Below, piece by piece: positions 31,928 through 40,464 of a DNA stretch of 64,000 bases. The DNA comes from CAYRIH01 sp964424375 (lineage in GTDB: Bacteria > Patescibacteriota > Kazan-3B-28 > UBA10110). Made by a program: the position numbers and the translations under genes. The notes beneath the pieces were generated by a model. It worked only from the letters and a program-made list of their open reading frames with translations. It was not told where the DNA came from and did no database searches. Position 1 is the stretch's first letter; each line of letters begins with the position of its first letter. The stretch is taken from the NCBI GenBank assembly GCA_964424375.1, contig CAYRIH010000001.1:34010-98009 (forward strand). The letters are read 5' to 3'.

Positions 31928-32629
31928 TTAGGTTCTTTTTTTGGTTATTTCGCTCTCCTTTATTTTAACATTCTCTAAATCATTTAATGAATGAATTAAA
32001 TTCAAATCAACAGCATTTTTTAATTTATAATCACCTATGTGAGTTCTAGTTAATTCCAATAAATAGGCTCCGACTGCTAGTTTTTGACCAATATCATGAG
32101 CCAGTGAACGAATATATGTCCCTGATGATACTACTGTATCCAAATTTAAATATGGATAGCTGTAATCTAATAATTCAATTTCATGTATAACAATTTCTTT
32201 GGGTTGTAACTCGACTTTTTTGCCAGATCGGGCTAGATTATAGGCTTTCTGCCCCTTAATTTTCTTGGCCGAAAAAATAGGCGGCATTTGACTATACTTG
32301 CCTTTAAAATCTTTTAGTACACTTTCTATTTTCTTTAAGCTAGGCTTCAAGTTAGAAACTGATGTCATATCGCCTTCAGCATCGTAGGTGGTGCTAATTT
32401 CTCCTAACTTAATTTTGGCTTTATATTTTTTGTCCAGCCCTCGAAATTCATCTAATTGTTTAGTAAATTCTCTTCCAATTGCTATAATCAGCAATCCCGA
32501 TGCTAAAGGATCTAAAGTGCCAGCATGGCCAATTTTTTGTTCTTTAGTAATTTTGCGCAGATAACTAACTGCGTCATGCGAAGTTATACCAACTGGCTTG
32601 CTTATTAAAAATATTCCTTTGACAGACAT
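31928..32629 (-). CDS. truB: tRNA pseudouridine-55 synthase
   Basis: 233 aa, a short TruB without the C-terminal PUA domain. It makes pseudouridine 55 in the T-loop of tRNAs. Seen: GIFLISKPVGITSHDAV (N-terminal), GHAGTLDPLASGLLIIAIG with the catalytic Asp (~35-53), KKYKAKIKLGEISTTYDAEG, and SSGTYIRSLAHDIG (~165-178). One base separates its stop from the next gene. Confidence 0.96.
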   Translation of the reverse strand: MSVKGIFLISKPVGITSHDAVSYLRKITKEQKIGHAGTLDPLASGLLIIAIGREFTKQLDEFRGLDKKYKAKIKLGEISTTYDAEGDMTSVSNLKPSLKKIESVLKDFKGKYSQMPPIFSAKKIKGQKAYNLARSGKKVELQPKEIVIHEIELLDYSYPYLNLDTVVSSGTYIRSLAHDIGQKLAVGAYLLELTRTHIGDYKLKNAVDLNLIHSLNDLENVKIKESEITKKRT

Positions 32630-32641
32630 TGGGAAGCTAAA

Positions 32642-33802
32642 TTAATGTCTGCCGGATTTTATGGCCGCATAACTATTTTTCCAAATTCCACCTAAAGCCA
32701 ATGTCATAAAGATAAATTTGATTAGCCAGCCTACAAAAGGCACTAAGCCTAATAATACATAAACAGCAGTTCCAACTGCCAGTCTCGCAAACTGTTGTTT
32801 ATTGCTAAACTTTTTTAATTTAACAAAATAACTGCCAATTACTAACGAAGCAACTATACCAGATATCATAATAGTCAGAATATATGCCAGCATTAAAATT
32901 ATACTGAAAGGTATTCCTATTAATATCGTAATTCCTATGAAGGCTAAAATTGGCACTACTACCAAAAAAACTATACCCTGCCAAAAGGAACTCCAATAAT
33001 TTTTTTTAACCAAATCAACAACTCGAGGCATATATTTAGGCAAAAACCAGATTAATATGCCACCCAATAACATCATTCCCAAATATTTCCACGCCAGTAC
33101 CCCAAAAGCTATAGGGGGAACCAAAAAAGCAAAGGCGCCTAAAACGGGAATATAACTTATTCCTTGCCCATCAGACCATTTATTGTATTCAACGGACCCA
33201 GCCACAGCCTCAAAACTAGCATCTGGGGCAGAAGCCCAATAAACTAATTTACCCGTAATGACAGCATTATCGCCAAAACTCAGCACCCCTCCATATTTTA
33301 AATTGGCATCACCCTTTATAATTCCGTTGATTGCGCCTTTATCAAACCCAGCTTTTATACTGCCTAAAACCATACCATCAAGAAAGAAATCACTACTGCC
33401 AACTATTAAATCACCTTTAACCAGGGCTGTTTCTGAAATTGTTACAATACCGCCGCCAACAATAACATCATCACCTATCTCGCCTGTTATTAATACTTCT
33501 CCCCCGCCAACTCTTAAATCGTCCCCTATATTTCCTGTTATCAATACTGTTCCAGCCGCCACAAATAAATCACCTGCAATATCGCCATTAATATCTACCT
33601 CTCCCCCTATAACAATTAAATCTCCATCGATATCTCTATCGACTATCACTTGACTGCCAGTAATATAGGTATCATCTCCTACAGGGCTAGTAATATTAAT
33701 AACTCCTGTATCAGAAGATAAAAAATTAGGCGCTGCTAAAACCGGCACCGCAAATAATGCAATTATGGCAATCATTGAAACAATAGATATTTTCTTTAAC
33801 AT
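32642..33802 (-). CDS. Bactofilin-like beta-helix membrane protein
   Basis: 386 aa. Signal peptide (~1-23), then a repetitive right-handed beta-helix (~40-185) of short rungs with the pattern I-x-G-D-hydrophobic-hydrophobic-x-G-G (e.g. DLFVAAGTVLITGNIGDDLR), the polymer-forming/bactofilin type of repeat, here outside the membrane. The C-terminal half has about four membrane helices (~218-380). Possibly a surface scaffold. The next upstream element is a strong terminator and candidate RNA (33849-34291). Confidence 0.75.
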   Translation of the reverse strand: MLKKISIVSMIAIIALFAVPVLAAPNFLSSDTGVINITSPVGDDTYITGSQVIVDRDIDGDLIVIGGEVDINGDIAGDLFVAAGTVLITGNIGDDLRVGGGEVLITGEIGDDVIVGGGIVTISETALVKGDLIVGSSDFFLDGMVLGSIKAGFDKGAINGIIKGDANLKYGGVLSFGDNAVITGKLVYWASAPDASFEAVAGSVEYNKWSDGQGISYIPVLGAFAFLVPPIAFGVLAWKYLGMMLLGGILIWFLPKYMPRVVDLVKKNYWSSFWQGIVFLVVVPILAFIGITILIGIPFSIILMLAYILTIMISGIVASLVIGSYFVKLKKFSNKQQFARLAVGTAVYVLLGLVPFVGWLIKFIFMTLALGGIWKNSYAAIKSGRH

Positions 33803-33848
33803 AAATTTAACTACTAGTTTATATTACTATCTAGATTATACATCTCTA

Positions 33849-34291
33849 AATAAAAAAGAGGCCCATTCTCAAAGGAATGGGCCAATATCGATCTGGGAGG
33901 TTAATTCGTCAGAACTCTCAGGAAGAGAACTAAAGCATGAAGTAGATCAAAGGGCCGAGCCCGCAGCAACTCGCATGGAACTGCGAGCTCGGGTAAAAAA
34001 GTAAGACGCGTGTTTGCTAATTAAACTAACCGAAGTAAAAGTCGAATTAGGTCAAAAAGAACAAGCTCGCAGTAAGCCGATTGAACTGCGAGCTCATCTT
34101 ACTTAAAAAAGGAGGGGGTCTAAGGAAAAATTAAATCTTAAAAGAGCTAGAGTAGGAGTTCTCAAACTCACCATAAGTTTGTAACAAGAAGTAGTTAACA
34201 ACGAAGGTTGCACACTACGCTCGTAACCCCTACCCTAGCGGAGAAAGACTTATCTGAGAAATAAACCCAACTTATCAATGATCATATCAAC
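33849..34291 (-). ncRNA. Candidate ~440-nt structured RNA, unidentified
   Basis: Fills a 555-bp gap without a convincing gene. Minus strand: TATAAT at 34298-34303, then pairing GCTAGGGTAGG with CCTACTCTAGC (about 34228-34238 with 34147-34157), hairpins AGCTCGCAG / CTGCGAGCT (34064-34094) and CTCGCA / TGCGAG (33970-33992), ending in the intrinsic terminator GGCCCATTC-6-GAATGGGCC plus TCTTTTTTATTT (33849-33884). No match to RNase P, tmRNA, SRP or 6S signatures was found. It could also be the leader of the bactofilin-like gene, with the terminator as attenuator. Confidence 0.5.
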
Positions 34292-34358
34292 ACAGATATT
34301 ATATACTCTAATACCAAGTAAAACACTATCTAATCATATTCAAAACAACAAAAAGAAT

Positions 34359-35024
34359 TTAGTCCCCATTTACTAGAGGCACAAATATAAAACCAGGACA
34401 TTCATGCTCCTCAAATTTATCCTTGCTCTTTTTTATAACAAAGATAATACTATTGCCTACCGGCGCCACAATACGTCCGCCAATTTTGAGCTGATCTTTC
34501 CAAGCCTGAGGAATCTTCTCCCCTGAAGCCCCAGCAATAATCCCATCAAAAGGAGCTAATTGAGGCAAGCCACCCCTTGCATTTTGATTAAAGAACTTAA
34601 TATTTTTGAAGTTATATTTACTTAAATTATTCTGTGCCTATTGGAGTAATTGAGGAATAACTTCAATCGCATCAATTTTACCTTTATCTCCTACTATTTT
34701 AGCTAATAACCCTGTCTGCCATCCAGAACCAACACCTACGTCCATTATTTTATCTCCCTCTCTCGGCCGAAGGGCTTCTAACATAAAAGCTACCACTAAT
34801 GGCTGGGAAATGGTTTGTCCTTCTCCAATCGAAAGAGGACGATCTACATAGGCCATCTTCTTTGCCCTCTCCGGTACAAAATCTGCTCGATCTACTGCCA
34901 AAAAAGCATCTCTAACACTTTCATTTTTCAATAATCCATGACGCTCTAAATGTTTAACCAAGTCTTCCATTTTTTCGTTATTAAAACCATAATAATCTTC
35001 TATTTTTCTAATTGCTTCTCTCAT
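34359..35024 (-). pseudogene. pcm: Protein-L-isoaspartate O-methyltransferase broken by one in-frame TAG
   Basis: The 666-nt frame is continuous (222 codons) apart from a single TAG after residue 128 (34638-34640). Before it: AFLAVDRADFVPERAKKMAY, GEGQTISQPLVVAFML (the family TIS motif) and IMDVGVGSGWQTGLLAKIVG (SAM motif I). After it: the frame reads on as AQNNLSKYNFKNIKFF and LPQLAPFDGIIAGASGEKIP, which is the expected PIMT continuation, to a normal C-terminus. So only one codon is wrong. Explanations: recent nonsense mutation, sequencing error, or read-through of UAG. It repairs damaged Asp/Asn when intact. It overlaps the 92-aa gene upstream by 4 bases. Confidence 0.85.
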
Positions 35025-35299
35025 TTTTTAATCTCACTTTCATATTCAGGAAAATATCTATTAATTTCACGAAGATTAAACTTTTTGAGAATTGATTCCT
35101 TTGATTCTCTTTTTAATAAAAATTTAAAGGACTTGATTGTAAGTTCTTTGGGCGTATACCTACCATCAGTTAATTTTTCCCAATATTCCTTATCCAATAC
35201 TACCAGATATTCAATCTTATCTCCTTCAGAATCTACCGCTACTAAAAACCTCCATCCTCCATTAATCTGTTCCTCTTTTTTAATTTCAATATCTTCCAT
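35021..35299 (-). CDS. Small soluble protein upstream of pcm, unknown
   Basis: 92 aa, charged, with strands WRFLVAVDSEGDKIEYLVVL and a helical C-terminal half (LLKRESKESILKKFNLREIN). Not recognised. Its stop overlaps the pcm start (4 bases) so the two are coupled. A TATAAT -10 (35310-35315) lies ten bases before the ATG, giving a very short leader. Confidence 0.65.
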   Translation of the reverse strand: MEDIEIKKEEQINGGWRFLVAVDSEGDKIEYLVVLDKEYWEKLTDGRYTPKELTIKSFKFLLKRESKESILKKFNLREINRYFPEYESEIKK

Positions 35300-35333
35300 A
35301 TCATTTTAGATTATACACTTTTATATAAAAACT

Positions 35334-35356
35334 ACCCCCCAAATTTATTGGGGGGT
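35334..35356. terminator. GC-rich hairpin between the pcm operon and the 35.4-kb gap
   Basis: ACCCCCCAA-5-TTGGGGGGT. The 35357-35692 stretch that follows holds no gene I can support; a 37-aa frame at 35426-35539 and a 63-aa frame on the other strand are unconvincing. Confidence 0.5.
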
Positions 35357-35692
35357 GTATGTAAATACTTCGGTAGCCCGAAATGAACACTTTATAAAGA
35401 ACAAGAGCTGGGAAGGGGGGTTACATATGTTCACATTCAGACAACTTAGGAGGAAGACAGGTAATGAAAAAACGCTGAACGCCAAGTATACAATTGCTGT
35501 GCCGAAGAAATGCCACAGTCAAGCCCAAACCAAAGCTTGATGCGACCGTTAATTGTACGAATGGATTCTAGTGCAATGCTAATGTTCATTGCCAAACCCC
35601 TTCCCAATATGAACATCCAGCACTTTGCCATTATCAATGATCAGGTCTATTACTATTATACAATCTAATAGTATAAAAGTTATAATTAAACT

Positions 35693-37051
35693 ATGTCTAT
35701 TAGCTTACAATTTTTGGGAGCCGCTGGCGGAGTAACTGGATCTAGTTATTTAATTAAAACTAATAAAACTTCTTTTTTAATCGATTGTGGTTTATTTCAA
35801 GGCCAATATTCTAATGAACAGAAAAATTGGCAACCATTTGCCTTTGATCCCAAAAAGTTAGATTTTGTCATACTAACTCATGCCCATTTAGATCATTGCG
35901 GTCTGATTCCCAAATTATATAAAAAAGGATTTAGAGGTAAAATATATTCTACCCCAGCTACTTTTGATATAGCTATAGCCATCCTCACCAATGCCGCGCA
36001 TATTCAAGAACACGGAGCTACTACCAGACAAATAGAATCTTTATTTGTATCTAAAGATGCTCTAGGTTCATTTAAATTATTTAAAACTTATCTATACAAT
36101 CAAATATTCGAAGTTGATACTAATATTAAAATTCGATTTCAGGATGCCGGACATATTTTGGGAGCCGCTATAGTCGAAATTTGGATAACAGGCAAAAAAT
36201 TAGTTTTTTCAGGAGATTTGGGTAACAGCCCAGTACCTATTATGAAAGATCCCGCCATTATCAAGGAAGCAGATTATATAATTTGCGAATCAACTTATGG
36301 CAATCGTAATCACGAACCCATTGATAACCGCAAGAATAAACTATTGNNNNNNNNNNCTATTAAATTTGCCCAAATTCATAAATCTAAAATTATTATCCCT
36401 AGCTTCTCTTTAGAACGAGCTCAAGATTTGCTATACACATTCAATGAGCTCAAAAACAACGGTTTATTAGATGAAATGCCAGTCATCTTAGATAGCCCCT
36501 TAGCTAGCCAGATAACTGAGATTTTTAAAAAACATACAAACCAATTTGATGATGAATTTCAAAAACAACTACAAATTGATCCCGATTTATTTAGCTTCAA
36601 GGGATTTAAAGAAACTATTAAAAAAGAAGAGTCTAAACAACTTAACCATTTAACTGGCGCGGCTATTATTGTCGCTGGTTCTGGCATGGCTGATGCTGGA
36701 CGAGTTAGACACCATATATTGCACACTATAGATAATCCTAAAAATCAAATTTTATTTATTGGCTTTCAGGTTCCAGGCACTTTAGGCAATAAATTAGTGG
36801 CTGGCAATAAAAGAGTGAAAGTTTTAAATCACATGCGTCAAGTTAACGCTAAGATTATTAATATAGAATCATTTTCTGCTCATGCTGATCAAAAAGGATT
36901 ATTATTTTGGCTATCTAATTTCTCCAAACAACCTGTTGTATTCATAACTCATGGAGAAAATCCCGCCAGAGCTGCTTTATCTCAAAAAATTAATAAACAA
37001 CTTAAATTTAAAACCTATATCCCCAGATTTAAACAAAAATTTATTCTTTAG
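35693..37051 (+). CDS. MBL-fold beta-CASP RNA-processing exonuclease
   Basis: 452 aa, interrupted only by ten Ns (36346-36355), which keep the frame. Metallo-beta-lactamase motifs: HAHLDHCGLIPKLYKKGF (HxHxDH), FQDAGHILGAA, FSGDLGNSPVP; beta-CASP motifs: CESTYGNRNHE, IIPSFSLERAQDLLYTFNEL, VAGSGMADAGRVRHH, SFSAHADQKG and a final FITHGENPA. This is the CPSF73/YSH1-like bacterial group that processes RNA ends. Plus strand, alone, with a short AT-rich region before it. Confidence 0.92.
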   Translation: MSISLQFLGAAGGVTGSSYLIKTNKTSFLIDCGLFQGQYSNEQKNWQPFAFDPKKLDFVILTHAHLDHCGLIPKLYKKGFRGKIYSTPATFDIAIAILTNAAHIQEHGATTRQIESLFVSKDALGSFKLFKTYLYNQIFEVDTNIKIRFQDAGHILGAAIVEIWITGKKLVFSGDLGNSPVPIMKDPAIIKEADYIICESTYGNRNHEPIDNRKNKLLXXXXIKFAQIHKSKIIIPSFSLERAQDLLYTFNELKNNGLLDEMPVILDSPLASQITEIFKKHTNQFDDEFQKQLQIDPDLFSFKGFKETIKKEESKQLNHLTGAAIIVAGSGMADAGRVRHHILHTIDNPKNQILFIGFQVPGTLGNKLVAGNKRVKVLNHMRQVNAKIINIESFSAHADQKGLLFWLSNFSKQPVVFITHGENPARAALSQKINKQLKFKTYIPRFKQKFIL

Positions 37052-37112
37052 CAGATAGTTGAAACTGCCAACTAACTAATTGTCACAGTACAGCTCGATA
37101 TAGTTTATAGAG

Positions 37113-37141
37113 TTGACTTTTTATTTATAATATGGTATAAT
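37113..37141 (+). promoter_or_regulatory. Promoter of the 37177 gene
   Basis: TTGACT-17-GG-TATAAT on the plus strand, with the 17-bp spacer ending in GG. Confidence 0.8.
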
Positions 37142-37176
37142 GAAATAATAGCCTGTCCCCTATAATAAATTTGGAT

Positions 37177-37869
37177 ATGCCTGAAAGATTTGAATTAAAT
37201 CAACCAAACAATACCGAGTTAGAAAGCTCAGGTAAATTAGAACAACCCCAAAAAATTGAGTCCGATTCAGAACAATTCGAAAAGTCTAAGCAGCTTGAAC
37301 AACTCAGACTAATTGATACTCATAAAAAATTAACAACAATCTATGGACACGAACGTGAATTAGAACTTTTAGGAATCAATAAAGCCGAATACAATTTTGA
37401 TAGTCTGCCTTCTGTAGATTATCAATCACGAGATAAAATATCAATTGAGCGCCAAGCAGAATCTCAACTAAATCAAACAGGCCGGGAAAACTTAATACAA
37501 TGGAGACAAGAAAGACAACAGCTCAGAGAAAAATTAGATTTTCTAGTTGAAAATCAAGAAGCCTGGCAAACTGAAAAAATAAATTCAGTTCAAACCATAG
37601 AAGAATTACAAGCCACCATAAAAAAATTAAAAGTGCTTGCCCATAGTAAAATAATCGGCAGAGAAACTGATATATATGAATCTGAGGCTTTACTGGAAAT
37701 TATAGAAAGTGCTAAAAAAGATTATAAAAACATTGCCCGGATCCGACCAGGCTTTAGTGTCAGAAAAAAAATTGAAAATTTACTTAATCTTAAACCAGGT
37801 CAAAGAGCTAATTTAACCTCTAAAAATTATCACTGGACCGATGATAACCCCAATAGATTAGCTGCCTAA
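37177..37869 (+). CDS. Charged coiled-coil protein, unknown
   Basis: 230 aa from ATG 37177 (a TTG two codons upstream is possible; no ribosome-binding site is visible for either). Very rich in Glu, Gln and Lys. An acidic N-terminus (LEQPQKIESDSEQFEKSKQL), a long helical middle (~95-160, QWRQERQQLREKLDFLVENQ) and a basic C-terminus. Cytosolic; no family recognised. Followed by a 57-aa basic gene in the same direction. Confidence 0.65.
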   Translation: MPERFELNQPNNTELESSGKLEQPQKIESDSEQFEKSKQLEQLRLIDTHKKLTTIYGHERELELLGINKAEYNFDSLPSVDYQSRDKISIERQAESQLNQTGRENLIQWRQERQQLREKLDFLVENQEAWQTEKINSVQTIEELQATIKKLKVLAHSKIIGRETDIYESEALLEIIESAKKDYKNIARIRPGFSVRKKIENLLNLKPGQRANLTSKNYHWTDDNPNRLAA

Positions 37870-37888
37870 AATAACTAAAATATAGAAT

Positions 37889-38062
37889 ATGCCTTACAAA
37901 AAAAATAAATTAGGAAAGATTCTACTCAAGAAAATTGAGGGATTTTGGCATCCCGTTAAAAAAGATGGGACTATCAGCACTATCAAAGGTGGCACTAGAC
38001 AAAAAGCCCTTAACGCTGTCCACGCTTACGAAGCCATAGCTCACGGAGCTAAGAAAAAGTAA
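37889..38062 (+). CDS. Small basic protein, unknown
   Basis: 57 aa: MPYKKNKLGKILLKKIEGFW, HPVKKDGTISTIKGGTRQKA, LNAVHAYEAIAHGAKKK. About a third Lys/Arg/His, with a strand-rich centre and a C-terminal helix, as in small nucleic-acid-binding proteins; this is inference. Twenty bases after the coiled-coil gene, probably cotranscribed. The next gene is convergent. Confidence 0.65.
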   Translation: MPYKKNKLGKILLKKIEGFWHPVKKDGTISTIKGGTRQKALNAVHAYEAIAHGAKKK

Positions 38063-38096
38063 GATCAAAATAATCCCAATTATAAATATAAAAAAT

Positions 38097-38123
38097 GGGC
38101 ATTAGTTGTAATAACTAATACCC
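38097..38123 (-). terminator. Terminator between convergent genes
   Basis: GGGCATTAGTT-gtaat-AACTAATACCC with one mismatch; ATTTTTTAT follows on the minus strand. Confidence 0.75.
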
Positions 38124-38150
38124 AATAAATCTAAAATCCAAAAATCAAGA

Positions 38151-38903
38151 CTAAGAAAATTTCCAAGGGATAGCACCACAGCGCCAATGACAGTAATCCA
38201 AGGCATCCCAGTAGACATCCAAACCCCTAACAATGTTGAAGCTCACAAAAAGCGAGCGCTCGGAACCGCGGTGGTTTCTGCATCTTATCCAGCCACCCAT
38301 AAAAGGGATTTGACCAAACTGCAGAAAAGCTCTAATAAGAAGATATATAGTTTCCTCAACGGAGGTTAAACCTTTACCGCCTTGTCTCTCTGCCCAGGCT
38401 TCTTGTTCTTTGCAGTTGAGATTAAACGGGCTATGATCAGGGTCTGTTGGAGTCATAATCTCGGAAAGATTACATTCCAAGACTCCTACTTGAGTTGAAA
38501 TTTCATCCCCAACACAGTTTGGTGACGAGTGGAGTTTAATCCCCATCTTGCTAGCCAACTCAAGAAGTTGAGAGCGAGTAAGTTCAGCAGGAATAAAGTA
38601 GCCATACTGACTACTAGCTTGTGTAGCCATCTGCTGGATGGCTACCTCATGACCAATCAGACCAAGTTGACTGAGAGTGTTGGTTTCACGTTCGATCCAT
38701 TCGCTCTGGGTCATTTCCTCAACCGCCGCCATCTTACCTATCAGAGCATCAGCCACTATATGGCACCGAAATGGGTCATTGATGACCTGTTGGATGCCAT
38801 TCATCAACTGAACTTCTGACAAGACCTTAAGAAGACACAGGATTAATTCCCACATCTTACCAATCACTGAGAATTTACTACTTTCGCTAAGGTTAACGGA
38901 CAT
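38151..38903 (-). CDS. Soluble protein, unknown
   Basis: 250 aa, no signal peptide. Helical N-terminal half (MWELILCLLKVLSEVQLMNG, then ALIGKMAAVEEMTQSEWIER), a middle with several Cys (PNCVGDEISTQVGVLECNLS) and a Trp/Cys/His-rich C-terminus (FMGGWIRCRNHRGSERSL, YCHWRCGAIPWKFS). Not recognised. GGAGGTGGACGACA precedes the ATG. Its composition resembles the unknown monocistronic genes of the 24-28 kb region. Confidence 0.65.
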   Translation of the reverse strand: MSVNLSESSKFSVIGKMWELILCLLKVLSEVQLMNGIQQVINDPFRCHIVADALIGKMAAVEEMTQSEWIERETNTLSQLGLIGHEVAIQQMATQASSQYGYFIPAELTRSQLLELASKMGIKLHSSPNCVGDEISTQVGVLECNLSEIMTPTDPDHSPFNLNCKEQEAWAERQGGKGLTSVEETIYLLIRAFLQFGQIPFMGGWIRCRNHRGSERSLFVSFNIVRGLDVYWDALDYCHWRCGAIPWKFS

Positions 38904-39017
38904 TGTCGTCCACCTCCGCTGATTATAGATTTTCGAGGTACATACTCTTGAATAACAACATTCTAATAAAAAATTATAGCTCTGCCAAGAGTTTTATGCT
39001 TTAGGAGCTGCATTTTT

Positions 39018-39055
39018 AAACGGCTCCACAGTTACCTGTCCAGCCAGGGAGCCAT
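39018..39055. repeat. Long hairpin related to family P2
   Basis: AAACGGCTCC / GGAGCCATTT arms around an inner ACAG-tta-CCTGT; TATTTTTG follows on the plus strand. It may end transcription of the 39086 gene. Confidence 0.5.
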
Positions 39056-39085
39056 TTATTTTTGTAAGTAATAAGTCTGTTTTGG

Positions 39086-39496
39086 TTAAAAAACTGACAA
39101 AGTTAACCACCACAAGATAATTCCAAAAGCCAAGGCTAATAGACCAGCAAACATCATAACGGCATTGCTTGCATAAATCCCCTTTATTAGTTTTTCAGTA
39201 TATTTAGGAGCCCACAAAAAAGTAATACCTTTAAGTATTGAGAGGTAACCAACAATAGGAATTATAATATACCATCCCATCCCGCTACCTAATCGATACT
39301 CTATAGATAACAGCCACAAACCATAAAATACCACTAATGTGCTATATAATTGCAAACCATGTAGACCTGGTCTCTCTTTTGCTGTAGCCATCAACTCCTT
39401 TCTGAACCAATCTGAAGCAAATAGCATAGGTAAAGCAAACAAGAACATTAAGCCTCCCATTAAAAAGGTGGCTAATGCATATATTGAAAGTTCCAT
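39086..39496 (-). CDS. Four-helix membrane protein, unknown
   Basis: 136 aa with four hydrophobic helices (~4-26, ~46-64, ~75-95, ~108-133). Short polar loops, one with ATAKERPGLHGLQ. Not recognised. AAGGGGG precedes the ATG and TATAAT lies about 35 bases upstream. Bounded by its own terminator-like elements, so monocistronic. Confidence 0.65.
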   Translation of the reverse strand: MELSIYALATFLMGGLMFLFALPMLFASDWFRKELMATAKERPGLHGLQLYSTLVVFYGLWLLSIEYRLGSGMGWYIIIPIVGYLSILKGITFLWAPKYTEKLIKGIYASNAVMMFAGLLALAFGIILWWLTLSVF

Positions 39497-39548
39497 ATAT
39501 CCCCCTTCATAAATTTATAACATTTATATTATACTCCTAAAAAAGATT

Positions 39549-39589
39549 AGCCGGGATATAAAATGATAGTATTATGAAAAATCCCGGCT
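39549..39589 (-). terminator. Terminator after the 39618 gene
   Basis: Nine-bp stem AGCCGGGAT / ATCCCGGCT with a long loop; AATCTTTTTTAGG follows on the minus strand. Confidence 0.6.
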
Positions 39590-39617
39590 ATAGTTTTCGG
39601 TCAAGTTTATACATAGA

Positions 39618-40343
39618 TTAGCCCCTTCGATTCCTCTTAGGAAGATGATGCTGTGATGAATCTGGTATTTCCCACTCACGCTGTCGGATAGAAAATTCTA
39701 TCCTAAGTTTTGATAACGCCTTGGTTAAACTACTATGAGTTTTGCCAATAGAAGTTTTAACAAATCCTTCTAGACCTGGCGAAACATAAAGTCCGCCTGA
39801 CAAATACTCGATCTGGTCCCATGATAAATCATGTTCCAGATTAAACTGATTAAGCAAATAATTAGTTTTACCATGATTCCTTCTCAGCTCTCCATTTAAC
39901 ACAACTCTATCAACAGAACCCAAGGCACTATACCACTCAATTAGCCTTGCTCCATACTGATTAACTAAAATAAGCATCCCAGCTAACAATACATAGAGGT
40001 TATAAAAATTATCTATTCGGCTTTCTTTAGTTAGTAACTCGAGTTCCAAATAAGCCTTCAACTTCTTTAGCTTATCCAGAAACTCCACGATAGATAATTC
40101 TTTGAGCTCTATTATGTCAGGCGAGGTAATGGTAACTTTGGGCCTAGAAAGGTAAATCATCCCAATCTCTAAGCCATAGTGCTGAAGTAGTTTGGATAGA
40201 TTATCCATTTCATTCTTACCCATCACTTTAAATGTATTGATGAGTAATTCAGAAATCTTTTCGATGTATTGATCTACCCTGACTAGCCAGCTAATCACCA
40301 AACAGAACCTTTGAATCTTGTTATCTCGAAGCATCCATTTCAC
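39618..40343 (-). CDS. Helical protein with a possible membrane segment, unknown
   Basis: 241 aa, mostly helical. The Leu/Lys-rich centre (SIVEFLDKLKKLKAYLELEL) is followed by one hydrophobic stretch (~117-130, YNLYVLLAGMLILV) and a basic C-terminus (QREWEIPDSSQHHLPKRNRR). Not recognised. AAAAGGAGGTGAA gives a strong ribosome-binding site; a TTGACA lies near 40400 but no good -10. It separates the dcw cluster from the other accessory genes. Confidence 0.65.
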   Translation of the reverse strand: MKWMLRDNKIQRFCLVISWLVRVDQYIEKISELLINTFKVMGKNEMDNLSKLLQHYGLEIGMIYLSRPKVTITSPDIIELKELSIVEFLDKLKKLKAYLELELLTKESRIDNFYNLYVLLAGMLILVNQYGARLIEWYSALGSVDRVVLNGELRRNHGKTNYLLNQFNLEHDLSWDQIEYLSGGLYVSPGLEGFVKTSIGKTHSSLTKALSKLRIEFSIRQREWEIPDSSQHHLPKRNRRG

Positions 40344-40464
40344 CTCCTTTTTAGATAGAATGGATAAGAGAAAAACTTGACCAAAATTAAAAAAGTCTGA
40401 ATTGTCAATGTGGATATTATTTGCACTCTAACACAAATATCCCATGTAATCAATAATTCTGGAC

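Noticed and set aside
33849..34303. RNase P RNA, tmRNA or SRP RNA
   Set aside because: Diagnostic segments (P4 core, tRNA-like end with CCA and tag frame, GGAAGNAAGCAGCC-like tetraloop region) are not present on either strand.
35405..35637. MITE-like element or small gene in the 35.4-35.6 kb gap
   Set aside because: TGGGAAGGGG occurs in inverted orientation at both ends, but the arms match over only about ten bases and neither strand has a convincing gene.
36346..36355. Disrupted RNase gene
   Set aside because: The ten Ns are an assembly gap; the frame and motif spacing before and after are normal.
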